Source: an uncultured Lautropia sp.
Lineage (GTDB): Bacteria; Pseudomonadota; Gammaproteobacteria; Burkholderiales; Burkholderiaceae_E
Direction of reading: 5' to 3'
Length of the DNA stretch: 31,870 bases
Assembly (NCBI GenBank): GCA_938046755.1
Contig: CALIXC010000275.1
Coordinates: 1-31,870 of the forward strand
This document shows positions 7,150-14,145 of the stretch, piece after piece. Every line of letters begins with the position of its first letter. The stretch's first letter is position 1. Under the pieces are notes generated by a model. It was given only the letters and a program-made list of their open reading frames with translations. It was not told the origin of the DNA and made no database searches. A program made the translations under genes and the position numbers.

Positions 7150-8997
7150 TCAGAACCAGCCCGGCTGCATCTCCATTGTGCACATCTCCATCTGTTCCAG
7201 CAGCGTCAGCTGCGGCTCGATGCGCGGCAGCTCGTGCTGGTAGAAGAAACGCGCCGCCTGGCACTTGCCGGCATAGAAGTTGCGTTCGGCCCCGTAAGCC
7301 GACAGATAGGCCACCTCGGCTACCAGCGCCTGCTCCAGCCAGATCCAGGCAATCACATAGTGGCCGAAGGCCTCCATGAAGATGCTGGCATTGGCCAGGC
7401 GCCGCCCCATCTCGGGTTCCTGGCGCATGCGGTTGATCACCCAGCCGAAGCGCTCCGCATACTTCTGCAGCTGCACCGCCATGTGGCGCACGTCGCCACA
7501 CCGGGCCGCTGCTCGGCCCAGGGTCTGCTCCACCTCGTGGGCGAAGCGCTGAAAGCCCATGAAATCGTCGGCCAGCAGGCGATCGCGCATCAGCTCCAGC
7601 GCCAGAATGCCGTGCGTGCCTTCCAGAATGGCATTGAGCCGGTTGTCCCGGTAGAGCTGCTCCACCGGATAGTCGCGCGTGTAACCATAGCAGCCCAGCA
7701 CCTGGATGGCCAGCGAATTGGCGATCAGACAGTTCTGTGCCGACCAGCTCTTGGCCACCGGCGCAAGCAGCAGCAGAAGGTCACGGGCCCGAGCTCGCTC
7801 CGTCGACGTCTCGGCCGTGTCCGCCTCGTCCATCAGGCGCGCGCACCACAACCCCAGTGCCAGCCCACCTTCCACATAGCTTTTCTGAATCAGCAGCATG
7901 CGCTTGATGTCGGCATGCTCGATGATCGGAATCTGGCCGCCCGCCCGGCTCGTCATGCCCGGGAAACGCCCCTGATGACGCTCGCGCGCGTAGTCCAGCG
8001 CATGGGAATACCCCGTATAGCCCAATGCCGCCGCCGACAGCCCGATGTCGATCTGGATCTCGGGCGCAGCCTCGTTCACCAGCACCATGCCGGCATTCTC
8101 CTCGCCCACCAGCCAGGCCACCGCGCCGGCCTGTCCCTGGGGCAGATGATTGCCCTCGCCGAAGCTGAGTAGGCAGCTGGTGGCACCGCGCTGCCCCATC
8201 TGCGGATAGATGCCCGCCGCCACGATGTCGTTGCGCTCGCGCCCCTCGGAACCGCCCCCGGCAGGCGCCGGGTCGGCCGGCAGGTACTTGGGCGCCAGAA
8301 AGAGCGACAGCGACTCGACCCCAGGCATGATGTCACCCGACTCGTCCTCGATCCGGGCCAGCACCAGATGGACAATGTTGTCAGTCACGGCATGATCGCC
8401 ACCGACGATCCACATCTTGTTGCCATAGAGCCGGAAGCTGCCATCCGGCTGGCGCACCGCCCGTGTACGGATGTCCGACAACGATGATCCGGCCTGCGGT
8501 TCGGAGATGCAGAACGTGCAGGTGGCTCGCCCATCCAGCAGCAGCGGCAGCCAGGCCGACGTCAGTGCCCGGCCGGCATGGCGCTGCAGCAACCGGCTGC
8601 CGGCCTGCGACGGATACAGATAGGCCGTGGCGGCGGCACTGCCGGCAAACAGCCAAGCCGTGACGGCCTTCTCGATGAGCACCGGCAGCTGCATGCCTCC
8701 CAAAGCCCGGTCCTGCGACACGGCCAGCAATCCCGCATCGCGGACCGCCGCCATGACCTCGGACAGGACCGGCGGCGTCCAGACATCCTCGGCAGTCAGC
8801 CGGGGCTCCTGTTCATCCAGCTGCCGATTGGCGGGCGCCAGACATCCACGGGCCAGCTGCGACGCCTGCGCCAGCACCGCATCAAAATGGTCACGACGCA
8901 GCGAGGCAAAACGCGCGCGGTCGCACAGCGACTGGACATCCAGCCATTCATGCAGTAGGAAGTCCAGATTCCGCCTAGAGAGCATGCTCCTTTTCAT
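7150..8997 (-). CDS. Large acyl-CoA dehydrogenase (about 600 residues, DmdC/AidB-like size class)
   Basis: This 615-residue flavoprotein oxidises an acyl-CoA thioester at the alpha-beta bond with FAD. Visible elements: the helical N-terminal domain; CISEPQAGSS (163-172), the FAD/substrate loop of the middle domain; QVLGCYGYTRDYPVEQLYRD (432-451), the second family signature; and EGTHGI (459-464), whose Glu459 sits where the catalytic base of this size class lies. An extra C-terminal helical domain of about 130 residues follows, as in the subgroup that includes 3-(methylthio)propanoyl-CoA dehydrogenases. The actual substrate is not deducible; long-chain or branched acyl-CoA is equally possible. 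It stands alone, with no enoyl-CoA hydratase or thiolase nearby. ATG codons at residues 1 and 5 are both possible starts; neither has an ideal Shine-Dalgarno distance. Confidence 0.88.
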   Translation of the reverse strand: MKRSMLSRRNLDFLLHEWLDVQSLCDRARFASLRRDHFDAVLAQASQLARGCLAPANRQLDEQEPRLTAEDVWTPPVLSEVMAAVRDAGLLAVSQDRALGGMQLPVLIEKAVTAWLFAGSAAATAYLYPSQAGSRLLQRHAGRALTSAWLPLLLDGRATCTFCISEPQAGSSLSDIRTRAVRQPDGSFRLYGNKMWIVGGDHAVTDNIVHLVLARIEDESGDIMPGVESLSLFLAPKYLPADPAPAGGGSEGRERNDIVAAGIYPQMGQRGATSCLLSFGEGNHLPQGQAGAVAWLVGEENAGMVLVNEAAPEIQIDIGLSAAALGYTGYSHALDYARERHQGRFPGMTSRAGGQIPIIEHADIKRMLLIQKSYVEGGLALGLWCARLMDEADTAETSTERARARDLLLLLAPVAKSWSAQNCLIANSLAIQVLGCYGYTRDYPVEQLYRDNRLNAILEGTHGILALELMRDRLLADDFMGFQRFAHEVEQTLGRAAARCGDVRHMAVQLQKYAERFGWVINRMRQEPEMGRRLANASIFMEAFGHYVIAWIWLEQALVAEVAYLSAYGAERNFYAGKCQAARFFYQHELPRIEPQLTLLEQMEMCTMEMQPGWF

Positions 8998-9330
8998 GAG
9001 GGCAGTCTAACGCCACAATACGCAATATCTGTTGCAAATACACAAATAATTTTTACTTTTTGCATTGATTCAACATTACCTTGCCCTCAGCGACCATCCA
9101 CCTGTCGGACAGGCACGCCCGCTCACCCCTCTGAAGCGGCCCGCGCGGCGCTCGCATCCCGGAAAAGGCAGATCACCTTGAGGGCATTGGCCTTCAACAG
9201 CCCCGTTCCTGACGGCAAATAGTGCATCTGCCTGCATCCCGTTCCGTGCTGCGCCTGCCTACAAGCCCTGGCGGAATGATCCTTTATCATCCCCTCCTGT
9301 CCCCGCTGCTGCCCTGCTCATGAAAAACCC
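8998..9330. promoter_or_regulatory. Divergent intergenic region upstream of the acyl-CoA dehydrogenase and yciB
   Basis: This 333-base gap between divergent genes contains the most AT-rich stretch of the window (about 9012-9078), the probable promoter area of the acyl-CoA dehydrogenase. It has repeated words: CAAATA twice two bases apart, and GCAA/TTGC arms six bases apart at about 9020-9035. No pair of boxes is good enough to name. Toward yciB there are a palindrome (9101-9113), a hairpin with eight-pair stem and four-base loop (9178-9197, one G-T pair), and ATGAT/ATCAT arms at 9276-9290 whose right half could include a -10 box. I see no gene here apart from the four-codon frame listed separately. 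Confidence 0.45.
9101..9113. repeat. Perfect 13-base palindrome in the intergenic region
   Basis: CCTGTC and GACAGG flank a single central G. Perfect six-base arms in a non-coding region between divergent promoters could be an operator half-site pair. It lies about 105 bases upstream of the acyl-CoA dehydrogenase start and 220 upstream of yciB. With GC-rich DNA a chance palindrome of this size is not rare, so the regulatory reading is weak. Confidence 0.3.
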
Positions 9331-9334
9331 ATGA
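9320..9334 (+). other. Four-codon upstream reading frame (MKNP) touching the yciB start
   Basis: An ATG at 9320 opens a frame reading Met-Lys-Asn-Pro and then stops at a TGA (9332-9334) that overlaps the ATG of yciB (9331-9333). It arises because CATGAAAAAC occurs twice, at 9319 and 9330, eleven bases apart. The two starts are in different frames. No strong Shine-Dalgarno sequence precedes either one. It may be a leader peptide coupled to yciB, or just a chance eleven-base duplication of the start region. Confidence 0.3.
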
Positions 9335-9885
9335 AAAACAAATGGCTGTTCGACCTGCTGCCGGTCATCCTGTTCTTCGTTGCCTTCAGGCTTGCCGACA
9401 TCTACGTCGCCACCGCCGTGGCCATCGCCACCAGTGCGGCCCAGATCGGCTGGCTACTGGTCCGGCGGCGCCCGATCGACACCATGCAATGGGTGGGGCT
9501 GGCCATCATCGTCGTCTTCGGCGGCATGACGCTGCTGCTGCACGACGAGTCCTTCATCAAGTGGAAACCCACCATCCTGTACTGGTGCTTCACGGCTGCC
9601 CTGGGCATCGCCTCGCTGCTGGGCAAGGCGCCGCTGCGGCAGCTCATGGGCAAGCAGATGCGCTTGCCCGATCCCATCTGGAAACGGCTGGACCTGGGAT
9701 GGTGCGCATTCTTTGCGTTGATGGGCATCGTCAACCTGTACGTGGCCTACCAGTTCAGCACCGAAACCTGGGTCAACTTCAAGCTCTTCGGCACTACCGG
9801 AGCCACACTGGTGTTCATCCTCGCCCAGGGGTTCTATCTCAGCCGCCATATTCAGGAAGACCCGTCCGATGAAACCAACGCCTGA
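9331..9885 (+). CDS. yciB: Inner membrane-spanning protein YciB (septation protein A family)
   Basis: The 184-residue protein is strongly hydrophobic with about five membrane segments (roughly 5-23, 27-44, 52-70, 80-97, 121-140, 150-167; one or two of these may be partial). The hallmark FIKWKPTILYW (75-85) after a short polar stretch identifies YciB/IspZ. The family is linked to cell-envelope and septum formation in Gram-negative bacteria; its molecular activity is unsettled. It is followed by bolA with a 17-base overlap and then ppiC, a gene order common in Burkholderiales. The chosen ATG (second of two repeated ATGAAAAAC words) is the one in frame with the family. Confidence 0.93.
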   Translation: MKNKWLFDLLPVILFFVAFRLADIYVATAVAIATSAAQIGWLLVRRRPIDTMQWVGLAIIVVFGGMTLLLHDESFIKWKPTILYWCFTAALGIASLLGKAPLRQLMGKQMRLPDPIWKRLDLGWCAFFALMGIVNLYVAYQFSTETWVNFKLFGTTGATLVFILAQGFYLSRHIQEDPSDETNA

Positions 9886-10135
9886 AGCACTCCTGCAACG
9901 TCTGAAACAACATTTTCCCGACGCCCACATTACCGTTCAGGACGACAGCCATCATCATAGAGGCCATGCCGGTGCCGCCGGCGGGGCCGGGCATTTTGCC
10001 GTCACGCTGGTTTCGCCGGTGTTTGCCGGCCTGTCCACCGTGCGCCGACACCGGCTGGTGTATGATGCCGTCGCCGACTGGATGCCACACCGCATCCATG
10101 CACTCAGCATCCGGGCCGAGGTGCCTGGCAACTGA
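9869..10135 (+). CDS. BolA family protein
   Basis: This 88-residue protein has the class II KH-like BolA fold: a helix (PEALLQRLKQHF), the strand-loop containing DDSHHH (25-30), then HFAVTLVSPVFAGLSTVRRH with the conserved FAGLSTVRRHR-type helix start and the C-terminal strand MPHRIHALSIRA. BolA proteins bind monothiol glutaredoxins and iron-sulfur clusters or act as DNA-binding regulators; histidines in the loop are candidate cluster ligands. A Gly/Ala-rich run sits in the variable loop (32-41). AGGAAG at 9854-9859 lies nine bases before the ATG, which is inside the last codons of yciB, so the two are probably cotranscribed. Confidence 0.9.
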   Translation: MKPTPEALLQRLKQHFPDAHITVQDDSHHHRGHAGAAGGAGHFAVTLVSPVFAGLSTVRRHRLVYDAVADWMPHRIHALSIRAEVPGN

Positions 10136-10269
10136 GAGTGCAGCCGCCTTGCCGGTCGCGCCTTCCGGCGTCTGACGCATGGTCCCTGTCAACGTGTCGG
10201 CTCCGCACCCGTTAGGAAAGGACCGACCACGGTTCGTTCTTCCAACCCGATTTCTTTCTGGAACCGAAT

Positions 10270-11085
10270 ATGACCCAATCCTCTTCCGGTCTTTTCTCCA
10301 AGCGCACCCTCGGCGCGGCCGCCCTGCTGTCGGCCGGCCTGCTGCTGGGCAGCTCCGCTATGGCGCAGAATGCCGCCGTCGTCAACGGCAAGGCCATCCC
10401 CTCCTCGCGCGTCGATGAATTCGTCAAGATCCTGGCCCAGCAAGGCCGGCCGGACACCCCCGAAACCCGCAAGATGATCCGCGACGAGCTGATCACCCGC
10501 GAGCTGTTCGTGCAGGAAGCCGACAAGCGCGGCCTGGAGAAGACCCCCGAGGTCAAGCAGCAGCTGGAACAGATCCGCCAGGACGTGCTGATCCGCGCCC
10601 TCATCGCCAACGAACTGAAGCAGTCGCCCGTCACCGACGCTGAAGTCAAGGCCGAGTACGAGAAGCTCGTCAAGGACTCGGCCCAGAGCGGCGCACAGGA
10701 ATACAAGGCCCGCCACATCCTGGTCCAATCCGAAGACGAGGCCAAGCAGATCATCGACCGTCTGAAGAAGGGCGAGGGCTTCGAGTCGCTGGCCAAGCTG
10801 TCGAAGGATCCCGGATCGGGCGCCAACGGGGGTGATCTGGGCTGGAACACGCCCGACACCTTCGTGAAGGAGTTCTCCGAGGCGATGACCAAGCTGAAGA
10901 AGGGTGAATACACCCTCATCCCGGTCAAGACCCAGTTCGGCTATCACATCATCCAGCTCGACGACGTGCGCGCCGCCGAGCCACCCCCGTTCGACCAGGT
11001 CAAGCCTCAGCTGAAGCAGCAACTGGAGCGCCAGAAGGTCCAGGCCCTGCAGGAAAAGCTGCGCGCTTCAGCCAAGATCCAGTAA
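10270..11085 (+). CDS. Periplasmic parvulin-type peptidyl-prolyl cis-trans isomerase
   Basis: The 271-residue product carries a signal peptide (KR near residue 11, an Ala/Leu/Gly core and a cleavage site around AMAQ-N at 33/34), so it works in the periplasm as a folding helper. A helical chaperone-like region (about 37-140) precedes one parvulin domain (about 144-232) with the family landmarks KARHILV (146-152), the DPGSGANGGDLGWN segment (180-193) and FGYHIIQLDD (223-232). It resembles the SurA/PpiC/PpiD class with a single isomerase domain. The C-terminal helix is Gln/Lys-rich. It lies 134 bases after bolA; no clear promoter is visible in that gap, and a strong terminator follows. Confidence 0.93.
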   Translation: MTQSSSGLFSKRTLGAAALLSAGLLLGSSAMAQNAAVVNGKAIPSSRVDEFVKILAQQGRPDTPETRKMIRDELITRELFVQEADKRGLEKTPEVKQQLEQIRQDVLIRALIANELKQSPVTDAEVKAEYEKLVKDSAQSGAQEYKARHILVQSEDEAKQIIDRLKKGEGFESLAKLSKDPGSGANGGDLGWNTPDTFVKEFSEAMTKLKKGEYTLIPVKTQFGYHIIQLDDVRAAEPPPFDQVKPQLKQQLERQKVQALQEKLRASAKIQ

Positions 11086-11177
11086 GACCGGGAACCTTGG
11101 CAAAGGCGGCGCCAGGCACACTCGGCCCCGCCTTCATCCAGGGTTCCAGGCGCCGGGCCTTGGCCTTGCGCCCAACG

Positions 11178-11219
11178 AAGAAGGGGCGATACCGGCTGCC
11201 GGCATCGCCCCTTCTTTTT
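11178..11219 (+). terminator. Rho-independent terminator of the yciB-bolA-ppiC unit
   Basis: Two 13-base arms (11178-11190 and 11204-11216) pair perfectly around GGGGCGAT, with a 13-base loop that can itself fold, followed directly by a run of T. It lies about 90 bases after the ppiC stop. Read on the other strand the T-run is weaker (TTCTTCGTT), so termination of sstT there is possible but less certain. Confidence 0.9.
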
Positions 11220-11310
11220 GTGTGTCCGCCGAAGCCCGCCGCCACAGGATGCGGACAGGGCCTCCCCCCCAGCCCCGGAAACCTCCACAGGGCCACCAGC
11301 ACTTCTGGGC

Positions 11311-12600
11311 CTAGGCCTTGTGCGACTGGTCCACCGCTGCCGTAAACAGCACGTCGGTCGACGAATTCAGCGCCGTCTCGGAAGAGTCCTGGATCACGCT
11401 GATGATGAAGCCCACGCCTGCCACCTGCATTGCCACGTCGTTGTCGATGCTGAAGAGCGCACAGGCCATCGGAATCAGCAGCAGCGAACCACCGGCCACC
11501 CCGGAAGCACCGCAGGCGCCCAGCGTAGCCACCACGCTCAGCAGCAGCGCCGTGGCAAAGTCCACCTGAATGCCCAGTGTGTGCACCGCCGCCAGCGTCA
11601 GCACCGTGATGGTGATGGCAGCCCCTGCCATGTTGATCGTCGCGCCCAGCGGGATCGAGATCGAGTAGGTATCCTCGTGCAGGTTCAGCTTCCTGGCCAG
11701 CGCCATGTTCACCGGAATGTTGGCTGCCGAGCTGCGGGTGAAGAAGGCCGGGATGCCGCTTTCCAGCAGGCAGGTGAACACCAGCGGATAGGGATTGCGG
11801 CGCGTCTGGCTGAAGACGATCAGCGGATTGACCACCAGCGCCACGAACAGCATCGCGCCCACCAGCACCAGGAGAAGGTGCAGGTACTGCTGCAGCTTCG
11901 TGAAGCCATCCGGCGACAGCAGCGTGGCCAGAAGAAGGCCCAGGATGCCCAGCGGTGCAAAGCCGATCACGAAACGCACCACCTTGGACACGGCCTCGGC
12001 CGCGTCATTGAGCATCGTCCGCGTGTGCTCGCTGGCATGACGGAACGACAGCCCCAGCAGCACGCCCCAGCCCAGGATGCCGATGTAGTTGGCCTCGAGC
12101 AGCGCCTTGATCGGGTTGCTCACCAGCTTCATCAGCACGTCCTTCAGCACCACGCCGATACCGCCGGGCGCCACCTCAGTGGCGTGCTTGACGCCCTCCA
12201 GTGACAGGTTCGACGGAAACATGAAGCTGGCGGCCACCGCCACCAGCGCAGCCGCGAAGGTGCCCACCAGATACAGCACCAGGATCGGGCGGATGTTCGT
12301 CTCGGTCCCGTGCTCATGCTGCGCAATGGCCGCCATCACCAGCACCAGAACCAAGACCGGCGCCACCGCCTTCAAGGCGCCGACGAACAGACTGCCCAGC
12401 AGCTCGGCCACTGCCATCACGTCCGAAGGCCAGCCTGCCGGCAGGCTGCCGGTGCGTTCGATCACGGCATCCCAGCCTTCGACACCACCGCCGAAATGCC
12501 GGGTCAGCAGCGCCACCACCACGGCCAGCACCAGGCCGATGACGATCCGGGTCACCAGATTCAACCGTGACCACGCTCCAAGAATCCCCTCTCTTGCCAT
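11311..12600 (-). CDS. sstT: Serine/threonine:sodium symporter SstT
   Basis: This 429-residue inner-membrane transporter belongs to the dicarboxylate/amino acid:cation symporter family and imports serine and threonine with Na+. The start is the ATG at 12600 (MAREGILGAW), preceded by AGGGG five bases away; the frame is open further upstream but without family similarity. Landmarks are HEHGTETNIRPI (95-106), the first hairpin tip FFTRSSAANIPVN (286-298), TINMAGAA (321-328), which matches the cation-binding unwound part of helix 7, and the second hairpin with GACGASGVAGG (361-371), then DSSETALNSSTD in helix 8. It stands alone between the ppiC terminator and tadA. Confidence 0.94.
   Translation of the reverse strand: MAREGILGAWSRLNLVTRIVIGLVLAVVVALLTRHFGGGVEGWDAVIERTGSLPAGWPSDVMAVAELLGSLFVGALKAVAPVLVLVLVMAAIAQHEHGTETNIRPILVLYLVGTFAAALVAVAASFMFPSNLSLEGVKHATEVAPGGIGVVLKDVLMKLVSNPIKALLEANYIGILGWGVLLGLSFRHASEHTRTMLNDAAEAVSKVVRFVIGFAPLGILGLLLATLLSPDGFTKLQQYLHLLLVLVGAMLFVALVVNPLIVFSQTRRNPYPLVFTCLLESGIPAFFTRSSAANIPVNMALARKLNLHEDTYSISIPLGATINMAGAAITITVLTLAAVHTLGIQVDFATALLLSVVATLGACGASGVAGGSLLLIPMACALFSIDNDVAMQVAGVGFIISVIQDSSETALNSSTDVLFTAAVDQSHKA
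12431..12448. repeat. Perfect 18-base palindrome inside sstT
   Basis: Nine-base arms (CAGCCTGCC and GGCAGGCTG) meet without a spacer. It lies in the early part of the sstT coding sequence, at a predicted extracytoplasmic loop (around GSLPAGW). Perfect palindromes of this length are uncommon by chance, but the codons are ordinary for this genome. Function unknown. Confidence 0.5.
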
Positions 12601-12765
12601 GAAAACCCCTGTCAATCGACATCCGGACCCTGCAGGTCGCCACAGCAGCCACACCACGCAGGCATCGATGCCACGGGGTCGTCATGCGGTACCTTCAGCC
12701 ACGGGCCTTCTGCCGGAGTTGGAAAGGGGACTATTCTTGCACCTTTTCACGCAGGAGACTCACTA

Positions 12766-13392
12766 TCAACCTTTCGGGTTTCCTTCCTCCCCCAGGTACA
12801 ACGTACCTGTTTCCTCCTGGGCCGGCAGGCTGGCCACCCAACGCGCCAGCTCATCCTGCTGCGCTCGCAGGGCAACCCGATCGGCCCGGCGCTGCGCACG
12901 GCGCTCGGCAAAGAAACGCTGCAGCAGCCTCCCGCATTCATCGGCCAGCAGTCCCCCCTGCACCGCCGTCTGGTGGTTGAGCCGCCCCTCGGCCGGCAGG
13001 TCCAGCACCCCGCCGCACACGCCGGTCTTGGGGTCCGATGCACCAAACACCACCCGGCTGATGCGGGCGTGCAACATCGCGCCCAGGCACATCATGCACG
13101 GCTCCAGCGTCACATAAAGCGTAGATTCACCCACCCGATAGTTGCCCAACTGCTCGGCTGCCATCCGCAAGGTGCGGATCTCGGCATGCGCCGTCGGATC
13201 GTGGCTGCCGATCGGATGGTTGTAGCCGGTGGCGACCACCTGCCCCGCCTTCACCAGCACCGCACCCACAGGCACTTCACCATGCAGCTGCGCATTCAGC
13301 GCCTGGTCGAGTGCCAGGCGCATCATCGCGTGATCAAGCTCGCTGAAAGGCATCTCCGGCGCCGGCAGCGACCCCTCGTCCATCTCGCCCAT
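12766..13392 (-). CDS. tadA: tRNA-specific adenosine deaminase
   Basis: TadA converts adenosine 34 to inosine in tRNA-Arg(ACG). The 208-residue product has the zinc-deaminase signature: H69-A-E71 (zinc ligand and proton shuttle) and PCMMC with C99 and C102 as zinc ligands, plus NHPIGSHDPTAHAE, the region contacting the anticodon loop in the family. The start used is the ATG at 13392, which overlaps the pqiC stop as TGATG; an ATG at 13419 inside pqiC is also in frame but adds a segment without family features. About 45 charged, Arg-rich residues extend the C-terminus beyond the E. coli protein and may aid RNA binding. It is the last gene of the pqi run. Confidence 0.94.
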   Translation of the reverse strand: MGEMDEGSLPAPEMPFSELDHAMMRLALDQALNAQLHGEVPVGAVLVKAGQVVATGYNHPIGSHDPTAHAEIRTLRMAAEQLGNYRVGESTLYVTLEPCMMCLGAMLHARISRVVFGASDPKTGVCGGVLDLPAEGRLNHQTAVQGGLLADECGRLLQRFFAERRAQRRADRVALRAQQDELARWVASLPAQEETGTLYLGEEGNPKG

Positions 13393-14126
13393 CACACCCC
13401 ACCAGCCGCCTGCACGCAACCAGCCTTGCCATCACGCAGCCATGGCCGCGTGCTGGCCACGATGTCGTCAGCCAACTGGACCACCTGCCGCTTCATGCCC
13501 GCCACCAGTGCATCCACATCACCGGCCTGCACGTGCTCGTAGCCCTGGTAACGGCAGCTCAGCATCCGCGGGCCAGCCGACGCATCGTCCTCGGCCGCAT
13601 TTGTATCGTCCGGCTCGTCCGTCCGGCGCAGCCGCCAGTCCACTAGCGCATCCACGTCACCGGAGCGGCTGGCATCGAAGCGATAGACCTGCAGCGACAG
13701 CCTCAACTGCGCGGGCTGAGCGCCTGCCGCGGAAGAGGACGCTGCGGCCAGTGCCAGTCGGGTGCCCAGCGCATCGCGCAGCGCATCGGCGAAGGGCGCA
13801 TCCCAGCGGTTGTTCTCCAGGAGCGTCACCGACGTGGCAAACGTCGGCGTACCCGCCTGCCCGGCGCCTGCCTTGCCACCAGCCGCATCCGCCGCACGGG
13901 AGGCATCCGCCCCCCGGCCCGAGACCACGATATCCACGCGGTTCAATCGTTCCGGCACATCGACTGCCCCGATCCGGTAGCGCAGGTCAGGCTGTGCCCG
14001 GTTGCCATTGCCCGGCGCATCCATGGCCGACAGCGTGTGGAAATGCACCGGTGGTGAACTGGCGCAGGCCGCCAGAGACAGGGCCAGCGCCGGTACCACC
14101 GACTTGAAGACAGCACGCATGATCAT
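13392..14126 (-). CDS. pqiC: PqiC-type outer-membrane lipoprotein of an MCE lipid-transport system
   Basis: The product (244 residues from the ATG at 14126) begins with a lipoprotein signal ending in the lipobox LAAC, followed by ASSPP, whose residues do not signal inner-membrane retention by the Asp+2 rule. The body HFHTLSA, RIGAVDVPERLNRVDIVV and RWDAPFADALRDALGTRLA fits the PqiC/YmbA (ABC-type transport auxiliary lipoprotein) family, which ties PqiB to the outer membrane. Two Ala/Gly/Ser-rich insertions (about 70-93 and 178-190) lengthen it. GAGGA at 14131-14135 is four bases before the ATG at 14126 and ten before that at 14120, so either may be used. It follows pqiB by 19 bases. Confidence 0.88.
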   Translation of the reverse strand: MIMRAVFKSVVPALALSLAACASSPPVHFHTLSAMDAPGNGNRAQPDLRYRIGAVDVPERLNRVDIVVSGRGADASRAADAAGGKAGAGQAGTPTFATSVTLLENNRWDAPFADALRDALGTRLALAAASSSAAGAQPAQLRLSLQVYRFDASRSGDVDALVDWRLRRTDEPDDTNAAEDDASAGPRMLSCRYQGYEHVQAGDVDALVAGMKRQVVQLADDIVASTRPWLRDGKAGCVQAAGGV

Positions 14127-14145
14127 CCGTTCCTCTTGAAAGAAA

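Noticed and set aside
12601..12657. 19-codon N-terminal extension of sstT
   Set aside because: The ATG at 12600 has AGGGG at the right distance and begins where the family begins.
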